Shown here piece after piece: positions 1 through 5,615 of a stretch of DNA of 5,615 nt. Positions within the stretch are counted from its first letter, which is position 1; the number at the start of each line of letters is the position of its first letter. The DNA lies in the NCBI GenBank assembly GCA_024640835.1, contig JAHEEH010000156.1, positions 1 to 5,615 of the forward strand. The letters are read 5' to 3'. The notes below the pieces were generated by a model. It was given only the letters and a program-made list of their open reading frames with translations. It was not told where the DNA came from and searched no databases. The translations under genes were made by a program, and so were the position numbers. The DNA is from Bacteroidota bacterium (GTDB lineage Bacteria; Bacteroidota; Rhodothermia; Rhodothermales; UBA10348).

Positions 1-1823
1 CCCGCGCTGCATGCGATCCGCTCGACGACATGAACGCCGTCGACAGGCACGAAGAGTGGAAGGCGATGGAAATCGCGGCCGAGGCCCTCATCGCCTTTGC
101 CGGGCGATACGCGGCGGCGGCACGGGAGCACGCTACGACGGATCCGGAGCACGCCGATCACTGGCACGCCATGGCAGAGATCTGCGAGCGCGTCCCTGCC
201 CGTGCTCCCCGCACCATGCACGAGGCGCTGCAGTACTACTGGTTCGTGCACCTCGGGGTCATCACCGAGCTCAACACGTGGGACTCGTTCAATCCCGGCC
301 GACTGGACCGGCACCTGTGGCCGTTCTACCGCGACGATCTGGAGGCCGGTCGCCTCACCGAGGACGGCGCGCGCGAGCTGCTGCAGGCCTTCTGGGTGAA
401 GTTCAACAATCAGCCCGCGCCCCCCAAGGTGGGCGTGACCGCGCAGGAATCGAACACCTATACGGACTTCTGCCTGATCAACGTGGGCGGCGTGAACACG
501 GACGGATCCGACGGCACCAACCCCATGACCTGGCTGCTGCTCGACACCATCGAGCAGATGCGGCTCCTGCAGCCGAGCTCGATGGTGCAGATCAGCAAGA
601 AGAGTCCGGATCGCCTGGTGCATCGGGCTCTCGAGATCATTGCGACCGGATACGGGCAGCCCTCGCTCTTCAATACGGACGCCATCGTCCAGGAACTCGT
701 CCGGCAGGGAAAATCGGTCGAGGACGCGCGGGACGGAGGGGCCAGTGGCTGCGTGGAAGCGGGTGCATTCGGCCGGGAGGCATACATCCTGACCGGATAC
801 TTCAACCTGGTCAAGGTCCTTGAAGTCACGCTCAACGACGGGATCGACCCGCGTACGGGCAAGATCCTCGGATTGCGCACCGGCAACCCCGCCTCCTTCG
901 AATCCTTCGACACGCTGTTCGGTGCGTTCAGTCGGCAGCTCGACCACTTCGTCCGGATCAAGATGCGCGGCAGCCTGGTCATCGAACGGCTGTACGCGAC
1001 GATTCTGCCTGCCCCGTTTCTCTCCCTGTTCGTGGACGACTGCATCGCGTCGGGTCGGGACTACAACGGCGGCGGAGCCCGGTACAACACGTCGTACATC
1101 CAGGGCGTCGGGCTCGGCACCGTCACCGATTCGCTCACGGCCATCCGGCACCACGTGTTCGATCGGGGCGACCTGTCGTGGGGCGAACTGCTCGGGGCCC
1201 TGGCCTCCGATTTCGATGGTGCTCCGGATGTGCTCCGCGTGCTCCGAGACGACACGCCGAAATACGGGAATGACGACGACTACGCGGACGACGTCATGCG
1301 GCAGGTGTTCGAAGCCTATTTCGACTGCGTCGATGGCCGGCCGAACATGCGTGGTGGACAGTACCGGGTGAACCTCCTCCCCACCACGTGCCACGTCTAT
1401 TTCGGAAGCGTCGTCGGTGCGACACCGGACGGTCGGCGCTCGGGCGTGCCGCTTTCGGAGGGCATTTCGCCCGTCCAGGGCATGGACCGCAACGGCCCCA
1501 CGGCCGCGCTGAAGTCGGCCGCCAAGATGGATCACGTGCGGACCGGCGGCACCCTGCTGAACCAGAAGTTCACTCCGTCGGTGATGGGGGACCATGCCGG
1601 CATTCGCGCCGTGGGTCATCTCGTGCGCGGGTACTTCCGCATGGACGGACACCACGTGCAGTTCAACGTGGTCTCCGCGGAGACCCTTCGCGAAGCCCAG
1701 AAGCATCCAGAGGACTTCGGCGACCTGATCGTTCGGGTGGCAGGCTACTCGGATTACTTCGTCGACCTCGGCGAGGATCTCCAGAACGAGATCATCCGGC
1801 GAACGGAGCACGAGGGCGTGTAG
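1..1823 (+). CDS. hypD: Glycyl radical enzyme, trans-4-hydroxy-L-proline dehydratase type (5' end outside window)
   Basis: Likely cytoplasmic dehydratase that removes water from trans-4-hydroxy-L-proline to give pyrroline-5-carboxylate, using a glycyl radical installed by a separate radical-SAM activase (not in the window). The frame is open to the left edge (first whole codon at 3). The ATG at 30 is internal, because family-like sequence runs through it. About 606 residues are visible; HypD proteins are near 790, so roughly 185 N-terminal residues are missing. Numbering from ATG 30: active-site motif GCVE with Cys241 and Glu243; glycyl radical motif RVAGYSDYF with Gly572; also TPKYGND (409-415) and GGARYN (348-353). 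The Cys-to-Gly spacing of 331 equals Cys434 to Gly765 recalled for Clostridioides difficile HypD. At the same offset (193), recalled HypD pocket positions Asp278, Ser334, Phe340, Tyr450 and Thr645 fall on identical residues here (Asp85, Ser141, Phe147, Tyr257, Thr452). The GCVE motif and lack of adjacent paired cysteines exclude pyruvate formate-lyase. A related dehydratase with another substrate remains possible. The family is certain; the substrate is inferred. Confidence 0.9.
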   Translation, partial: RAACDPLDDMNAVDRHEEWKAMEIAAEALIAFAGRYAAAAREHATTDPEHADHWHAMAEICERVPARAPRTMHEALQYYWFVHLGVITELNTWDSFNPGRLDRHLWPFYRDDLEAGRLTEDGARELLQAFWVKFNNQPAPPKVGVTAQESNTYTDFCLINVGGVNTDGSDGTNPMTWLLLDTIEQMRLLQPSSMVQISKKSPDRLVHRALEIIATGYGQPSLFNTDAIVQELVRQGKSVEDARDGGASGCVEAGAFGREAYILTGYFNLVKVLEVTLNDGIDPRTGKILGLRTGNPASFESFDTLFGAFSRQLDHFVRIKMRGSLVIERLYATILPAPFLSLFVDDCIASGRDYNGGGARYNTSYIQGVGLGTVTDSLTAIRHHVFDRGDLSWGELLGALASDFDGAPDVLRVLRDDTPKYGNDDDYADDVMRQVFEAYFDCVDGRPNMRGGQYRVNLLPTTCHVYFGSVVGATPDGRRSGVPLSEGISPVQGMDRNGPTAALKSAAKMDHVRTGGTLLNQKFTPSVMGDHAGIRAVGHLVRGYFRMDGHHVQFNVVSAETLREAQKHPEDFGDLIVRVAGYSDYFVDLGEDLQNEIIRRTEHEGV

Positions 1824-1840
1824 CACACCGACCGATCGCC

Positions 1841-1872
1841 GGACGGGCCCGACCTCGAGGGCCGGTCTGTCC
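1841..1872 (+). other. Imperfect inverted repeat between the radical enzyme and amidase genes
   Basis: The 66-base gap holds an outer GGAC (1841-1844) pairing with GTCC (1869-1872) and an inner GGCCC (1846-1850) pairing with GGGCC (1859-1863), separated by an asymmetric internal loop and an eight-base apex. No T-run follows, so it is not a standard intrinsic terminator. It could reduce read-through or stabilise a 3' end, or be chance in G+C-rich DNA. Confidence 0.25.
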
Positions 1873-1889
1873 ACTCGACTTCCTCCGTC

Positions 1890-3473
1890 ATGCCATTCTC
1901 CCGTCGCGAAGCCCTTCATGCCCTCGGCGCCCTGTTCGCGGCGCCGCTCGTTCACTGGCCCGTCCGGGTGCAGGATCCGCTGGCGGGCACGATCCTGGAG
2001 TACCAGGCCGGTCGCATGCGCGGCGACTGGACGGCTTCCGAGGTAACGAGGACCGCGCTGGAGCGCGGGCACGCGTCGAACCCGATCCTGCGCGCCGTCG
2101 ACCTCTGGTGCGAAACGGCCCTGGACCAGGCGCGTGCATCGGACGATCGCCTCCGCGCGGGCTCCCCTCGGGGCCCTCTCGATGGCGTCCCGGTGTTCGC
2201 CAAGTCGATCTACGACGTGGCCGGGTTGCCCACCACCGCCTCCAGTGCCGCGTGGGCGCGCCTGTTTCCGGACGCCGTCCCCCGAGACGCCGTCGAGGTG
2301 GAGCGGATGCGGGCTGCGGGGGCCGTCGTACTCGGAAAGACCGTGGCCGACGACTTCGCCTACCGGGGAAACGGGACCAGTTCACTGTCCGGCCAGGTGC
2401 GCAATCCGCACGACCCGACAGGCGAGAAGACCCCCGGGGGGTCGAGCGCCGGTTCTGCGGTGGCGGTCGCCTGCGGCCTCGCATTCGCGGCCCTCGGCAC
2501 CGACGACGGGGGTTCGAACCGCATCCCGGCCCAGTTCACCGGGGTTGTGGGCATGAAGCCGACGTTCGGGCTCGTTCCCCGAACCGGCGTGCTCCCGACG
2601 TGGCCCTACCTGGACACGCACGGTCCGCTGGCCCGATCCGTGTCCGACGCCGCGCTCCTTCTGGACGCGATCGCAGGACCGGACGGGGAAGACGGGCTTG
2701 CGCTGCCCGCGCCCTGGCGGCGGGGAGAACTCTCCCGCCTGTCCGACGACGCCCTCGAGGGCGTCCGCCTGGGACTCGTGGAGACCCACGTGCCCCGCGG
2801 GCAGATGCCGGAAGAGACGCGGGCCGTGTTCGACCGCGCCGTGGCCGACCTGGAGGCGGCAGGGGCGGTCGTCGAGCCCTTCGAGCCGCCCGTCACGCGC
2901 CATACCGTCCAGGACCTGTTCACCGATGCCGCAACCGCCCGGGGCGACGCCGCGCCGGATCCGCGGGCGCCCGCGCCCACCGCGAATGCCCTGCTGCGGT
3001 ATTTCGGACGACACGGCGATTCCGCCCGGCGCGACGTGATGCGGGGCCTGGCCGCGTTTCGCGCGTTCTATGACGTGCTTCCGGAAGATTGGGAGGACAT
3101 GGACCGGATCGTGGATCTCCCGTACGAGGCCGACCCCGGCGGGGTGTCCTTCGCCCGTTCCCGGGCCGAGCTCGTGGCCCGACTTGCCGAATCGATGCGG
3201 TCCGGGCGGTTCCGGGCGATGATCTACCCGACGATGCCCTTCCCCGCTCCGCGGGCCGCGGACCCGTGGCCGGACCTCCGCACGCCGCTCGGATACGGCA
3301 ACTGGATGGGTCTCCCCGAAGTGTCGGTGCCCGCCGGACTGGGCGTGGACGCCATGCCCGCAGGCAACCTTTCCCTGGCAGGGCTTCCCGGGAGCGATGT
3401 CGACCTCCTCGCCCTCGCCCACGCGTACGAACGGGCGTCGCGACGCTTCTCCGCGCCGCCCCGCCTGACCTGA
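1890..3473 (+). CDS. Tat-exported amidase-signature family hydrolase
   Basis: A 527-residue amidase-signature (AS) family enzyme, which hydrolyses a carboxamide bond with a Lys-cisSer-Ser triad. The triad is intact: Lys105 in PVFAKSIYDVAG, Ser185 in TPGGSSAGSA and nucleophile Ser209 in GTDDGGSNRIPA. The 24-residue Ser-Ser spacing matches fatty acid amide hydrolase (217/241). A family-typical C-terminus includes MIYPTMPFPAP and LPGSDVDLLALAHAYE. The N-terminus has a twin-arginine motif, SRREAL (4-9), then a hydrophobic stretch to about residue 23, suggesting folded export through Tat. No clear AxA cleavage site is seen, so it might stay anchored. ATG 1890 is the first start codon in frame after the previous gene's stop, which settles the start; no Shine-Dalgarno sequence precedes it. 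The nucleophile loop reads DDGGSN where DTGGSI is usual. AS members act on many amides and nitrile-derived substrates, so the substrate cannot be named. It is not GatA-like in context: no gatB or gatC, and it is exported. It lies 29 bases before the sulfatase, likely co-transcribed. Confidence 0.93.
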   Translation: MPFSRREALHALGALFAAPLVHWPVRVQDPLAGTILEYQAGRMRGDWTASEVTRTALERGHASNPILRAVDLWCETALDQARASDDRLRAGSPRGPLDGVPVFAKSIYDVAGLPTTASSAAWARLFPDAVPRDAVEVERMRAAGAVVLGKTVADDFAYRGNGTSSLSGQVRNPHDPTGEKTPGGSSAGSAVAVACGLAFAALGTDDGGSNRIPAQFTGVVGMKPTFGLVPRTGVLPTWPYLDTHGPLARSVSDAALLLDAIAGPDGEDGLALPAPWRRGELSRLSDDALEGVRLGLVETHVPRGQMPEETRAVFDRAVADLEAAGAVVEPFEPPVTRHTVQDLFTDAATARGDAAPDPRAPAPTANALLRYFGRHGDSARRDVMRGLAAFRAFYDVLPEDWEDMDRIVDLPYEADPGGVSFARSRAELVARLAESMRSGRFRAMIYPTMPFPAPRAADPWPDLRTPLGYGNWMGLPEVSVPAGLGVDAMPAGNLSLAGLPGSDVDLLALAHAYERASRRFSAPPRLT

Positions 3474-3502
3474 CCCGAAGCAACCGATCAGACCTGGTCC
3501 TC

Positions 3503-5038
3503 ATGAAGCCACCGACCCCGATCCTTTTCGCGACGTGTGTGCTGGCGATGACCCTGCCGGCGTGCCATCCGGCCCGACTCGATTCCCCACCGGACCGCCC
3601 GAACATCCTGCTGATCTACGCCGACGACCTGGGATACGGCGACGTGGGCGGCTACGGAGCCGCGTCCATCGAAACGCCGCGCATCGATCGCCTGGCCCGG
3701 GAGGGTCTCCGCTTCGAGCAGGCCTACACCTCGTCGGCCACGTGCACGCCGTCGCGCTACTCGCTGCTCACCGGTGAGTACGCGTGGCGACACGAGGGGA
3801 CGGGCATCGCGCGGGGAGATGCCCCGCTGATCATCCCGCTCGGGCGGAAGACCCTGCCGTCCGTGCTGCGGGACGCCGGCTACCGCACGGCCGTGATCGG
3901 CAAGTGGCACCTCGGGCTCGGCGGTGACGAGGGCCCCGACTGGAACGGCGAGCTGCGGCCCGGCCCGCTCGAGATCGGCTTCGACGAGGCGTTCCTCATC
4001 CCGGCCACCGGCGACCGCGTGCCGACGGTCTTCGTGGAGGATCACCGGGTCGTCGGGCTCGACCCGATGGATCCCATCGAGGTCAGCTTCGACGCGCCGA
4101 TAGGCGACGAGCCGACGGGCAGGGACCATCCCGAGCTCCTGGCCATGCGCCCGAGTCACGGCCACGACCAGACGATCGTGAACGGGATCAGCCGCATCGG
4201 CACCATGCGCGGAGGGCGGGCGGCCCGCTGGGTGGACGAGGACATCGCGGACGTCCTCACGGCCCGGGCCGTCTCGTTCATCGAGCGCGAACGCATCGAG
4301 CCGTTCTTCCTGTACTACTCCACCCACGACATCCACGTGCCACGCGTGCCTCACGCCCGCTTCGCCGGACGAAGCGGCCTCGGTCCGCGGGGCGACGTCA
4401 TCCTGCAGCTGGACTGGGCCGTGGGCGAGCTGATCGACGCCCTGGAACGGAGCGGTCTCACGGACAACACGCTGGTCCTCTTCACGAGCGACAACGGACC
4501 CGTGCTGGACGACGGATACATGGACCAGGCCGTGGAGCTTCAGGACGGCCACGAGCCCTCCGGGCCCTTCCGCGGCGGCAAGTACAGCGCCTTCGAAGCC
4601 GGAACCCGGGTGCCCTTCATCGTGCGGTGGCCAGGACGCGTGCCGTCCGGTATTTCGGGGGCACTCGTCAGCCAGGTGGATCTCATGGCATCGCTGGCCG
4701 CCCTGACCGGGCGGCCGATGGGGCAGGACGGTACGTCGGACGGACGGGACCACTCGGCCGCGCTGCTGGGCCTGGACGCGGAAGGACGGGAGGCCGTGGT
4801 CGAGCACAACGCGGCCGGCACGCTGTCGCTGCGCACGCGTGACTGGAAGTACATCGAGCCGAGCCAGGCCAGCCCGTACAATCGATATACCGACATCGAG
4901 CTCGGCAACGACCTCGCGCCCCAGCTGTACGATGTGCTCCAGGATCCGGGCGAGCGCACGAACGTGGCCGCCGACCATCCGGAAATCGTGGACGCGATGG
5001 CGAGTCGTCTCGAAGCCCTTCGGAATCGGCACGAATGA
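3503..5038 (+). CDS. Type I (S1, formylglycine-dependent) sulfatase, predicted lipoprotein
   Basis: A 511-residue sulfatase that should hydrolyse a sulfate ester outside the cytoplasm. The frame is open upstream to 3089, but ATG 3503 is chosen because it gives a lipoprotein signal (Lys2, hydrophobic 7-19, LPAC with Cys21) directly before the sulfatase domain and avoids overlap with the amidase. Metal ligands are Asp41, Asp42 (YADDLGYGD), Asp330 and Asn331 (TSDNGP). The signature CTPSR has Cys81, the residue oxidised to formylglycine, and Arg85; it is followed by LLTGEYAWR. GKWHLG gives Lys134 and His136; HVP gives His278, whose 52-residue spacing to Asp330 equals His229 to Asp281 of human arylsulfatase A; Lys360 is in RGGK. 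All key residues are present, so it should be active once matured. Blocks such as LQLDWAVGEL and SDNGPVLDDGY resemble carbohydrate or arylsulfatases of Bacteroidota and Planctomycetota; the substrate is not predictable here. Maturation needs FGE (oxygen-using) or anSME; the next gene carries an FGE-like domain. No Shine-Dalgarno sequence is evident. Confidence 0.95.
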   Translation: MKPPTPILFATCVLAMTLPACHPARLDSPPDRPNILLIYADDLGYGDVGGYGAASIETPRIDRLAREGLRFEQAYTSSATCTPSRYSLLTGEYAWRHEGTGIARGDAPLIIPLGRKTLPSVLRDAGYRTAVIGKWHLGLGGDEGPDWNGELRPGPLEIGFDEAFLIPATGDRVPTVFVEDHRVVGLDPMDPIEVSFDAPIGDEPTGRDHPELLAMRPSHGHDQTIVNGISRIGTMRGGRAARWVDEDIADVLTARAVSFIERERIEPFFLYYSTHDIHVPRVPHARFAGRSGLGPRGDVILQLDWAVGELIDALERSGLTDNTLVLFTSDNGPVLDDGYMDQAVELQDGHEPSGPFRGGKYSAFEAGTRVPFIVRWPGRVPSGISGALVSQVDLMASLAALTGRPMGQDGTSDGRDHSAALLGLDAEGREAVVEHNAAGTLSLRTRDWKYIEPSQASPYNRYTDIELGNDLAPQLYDVLQDPGERTNVAADHPEIVDAMASRLEALRNRHE

Positions 5039-5046
5039 TCATGCCT

Positions 5047-5077
5047 CGGGTAGGACGGACTGCGGCTCCCGTACCCG
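5047..5077 (+). other. Inverted repeat just after the sulfatase stop
   Basis: CGGGTA (5047-5052) pairs with TACCCG (5072-5077) across a 19-base loop, and beyond one mismatch CC (5044-5045) could pair with GG (5079-5080). It starts nine bases after the sulfatase stop codon. No T-run follows, so a Rho-independent terminator of the usual kind is not supported. It may be a transcript-end structure or chance. Confidence 0.25.
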
Positions 5078-5088
5078 CGGTGCGCTAC

Positions 5089-5109
5089 CTTCCGGACCGG
5101 TCACGGAAG
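5089..5109 (+). promoter_or_regulatory. Hairpin overlapping the ribosome binding site of the SUMF1-domain gene
   Basis: CTTCCG (5089-5094) is the exact reverse complement of CGGAAG (5104-5109). The stem can extend inward by GA/TC with one bulged A (5103), leaving a CCGG loop; the interior GACCGGTC (5095-5102) is itself palindromic. The 3' arm ends inside the purine-rich ribosome binding site, so the fold could partly hide it. No T-run follows. A regulatory role is inference. Confidence 0.3.
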
Positions 5110-5114
5110 AGGAG
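5105..5114 (+). promoter_or_regulatory. Strong Shine-Dalgarno sequence
   Basis: The purine run GGAAGAGGAG ends four bases before GTG 5119. It decides the start of the last gene over the in-frame ATG at 5143. It is the only clear Shine-Dalgarno sequence before any of the three starts in the window. Confidence 0.7.
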
Positions 5115-5118
5115 CCTC

Positions 5119-5615
5119 GTGTCGATCCTTTCGAAATCGGGCATGGCGACGCTGTGCATCGCGGGACTCGCGTGGATCCTCGCTGCATCCGCCTGCGACG
5201 CCGGTCGCACATCGGATTCGGCTGACGGCCCGGGGGATCCGCCGGCCGGAGGAGGGCCCTGTCCCCGGGGCATGGTGCTCGTCGACGATTTCTGCATCGA
5301 CCGGTGGGAGGCGTCCATCACGGGCTGGTCACCCTTCCAGGTGCCCTCGTCCGGTGTCGCCGCGACGCTGCCCGACGTCGTGCCGCAGGGCTACATCAGC
5401 GGTGACGTGGCGGAGGCGGTCTGCGCGGCCGCGGGAAAGCGGCTCTGCACGAGTCCGGAGTGGCTTCGGGCGTGCGGAGGGCCGACCGGCACGACGTATC
5501 CCTACGGTGACGTCTACCGGCCCGGGACGTGCAACGAGGGACGATCGGTGCATCCGGTCGTCGAGCTCTTCGGCAGCGGCGCCGACTGGTCTTCCACGCA
5601 GATGAACGACCCGCG
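5119..5615 (+). CDS. SUMF1 / formylglycine-generating-enzyme-like domain lipoprotein (3' end outside window)
   Basis: The first 165 codons of a protein with a SUMF1 (FGE-sulfatase, C-type-lectin-like) domain; the frame is open at the right edge. GTG 5119 is chosen for its strong ribosome binding site and because it puts Lys6 before the hydrophobic stretch at 9-23. That stretch ends at Cys26 (AASACD), a weak lipobox with Ala at -3, so lipidation is likely but not certain. A Gly/Pro/Asp-rich linker (29-47) leads into the domain: CPRGMVLVDDFCIDRWEAS (48-66), GYISGDVAEAVCAAAGKRLC (91-110), TSPEWLRACGGP (111-122), YPYGD (127-131), CN (138-139) and MNDP (162-165). These blocks are typical of SUMF1 proteins annotated in Myxococcota and similar groups. 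The region holding the paired catalytic cysteines of true FGE lies beyond the window, so FGE activity cannot be judged; many such proteins are not FGEs. It sits 80 bases after a CTPSR sulfatase that needs formylglycine, so maturation of that enzyme is a possible role, unproven. Confidence 0.85.
   Translation, partial: MSILSKSGMATLCIAGLAWILAASACDAGRTSDSADGPGDPPAGGGPCPRGMVLVDDFCIDRWEASITGWSPFQVPSSGVAATLPDVVPQGYISGDVAEAVCAAAGKRLCTSPEWLRACGGPTGTTYPYGDVYRPGTCNEGRSVHPVVELFGSGADWSSTQMNDP

Noticed and set aside
30..32. ATG at 30 as the true start of the glycyl radical enzyme
   Set aside because: The frame is open to the left edge, the visible part is about 185 residues short of the usual family length, and family-like sequence continues through this Met. 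It is an internal methionine.
11..823. Long + strand reading frame inside the glycyl radical enzyme gene
   Set aside because: Its product is Arg/Gly/Ala-rich with no recognisable motif and overlaps a strongly supported gene; it is an out-of-frame shadow of G+C-rich coding DNA.
1388..3073. 561-residue + strand frame spanning the gene 1 end and most of the amidase
   Set aside because: It crosses two real genes out of frame, is dominated by Arg, Pro and Gly, and has no domain motif.
2382..3422. 346-residue antisense frame opposite the amidase
   Set aside because: Gly/His/Arg-rich product without motif, fully overlapping a well-supported gene.
3089..3502. Upstream extension of the sulfatase frame, giving a 649-residue protein
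   Set aside because: The extension is Arg/Pro-rich, lies inside the amidase in another frame, and would bury the lipoprotein signal that begins at 3503.
3488..5032. 514-residue antisense frame covering the whole sulfatase
   Set aside because: It mirrors the sulfatase codons with low-complexity composition; long antisense frames are expected opposite G/C-ending codons.
5143..5145. ATG 5143 as start of the SUMF1 protein
   Set aside because: It would lose the basic residue of the signal peptide and has no well-placed ribosome binding site, while GTG 5119 has a strong one.
1..5615. tRNA or rRNA genes, CRISPR array, insertion sequence or long repeats
   Set aside because: Reading both strands gave no spaced direct repeats, terminal inverted repeats, transposase motifs or RNA-gene signatures.

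Overview
The window comes from a G+C-rich bacterium, roughly two-thirds G+C by eye with strong G/C preference at third codon positions. All four genes are on the + strand and tightly packed. Two of the four starts have no visible Shine-Dalgarno sequence. The mix of a lipoprotein S1 sulfatase, a SUMF1-domain lipoprotein and a Tat-exported amidase resembles free-living degraders from groups such as Rhodothermota, Gemmatimonadota, Planctomycetota-like or Myxococcota-like lineages. The sequence alone does not fix the phylum.

Layout. (1) 1-1823: the C-terminal three-quarters of a glycyl radical enzyme, open at the left edge. It best matches trans-4-hydroxy-L-proline dehydratase (HypD of the glycyl radical superfamily, not the hydrogenase-maturation HypD). 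(2) 1890-3473: a complete amidase-signature hydrolase with a twin-arginine signal and an intact Lys-Ser-Ser triad. (3) 3503-5038: a complete type I (S1) sulfatase, predicted lipoprotein, with the CTPSR formylglycine motif. (4) 5119 to the right edge: the start of a lipoprotein carrying a SUMF1 (formylglycine-generating-enzyme-like) domain, cut before its catalytic region. The gaps are 66, 29 and 80 bases. They hold only weak inverted repeats and, before gene 4, a strong ribosome binding site. No RNA gene, mobile element, CRISPR array or long non-coding stretch is visible.

How they may work together. The radical enzyme is cytoplasmic and oxygen-sensitive. The other three are predicted to be exported or membrane-anchored. 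One reading is a degradation locus for matrix-like or glycoprotein material, with outside removal of sulfate and cleavage of amides and inside dehydration of hydroxyproline. Another is that the radical enzyme ends one operon and the exported enzymes form a second. The sulfatase needs its Cys converted to formylglycine, and the SUMF1 protein next door is a tempting but unproven candidate. I see no clearly new system. The unusual part is this combination of neighbours around a HypD-type enzyme.
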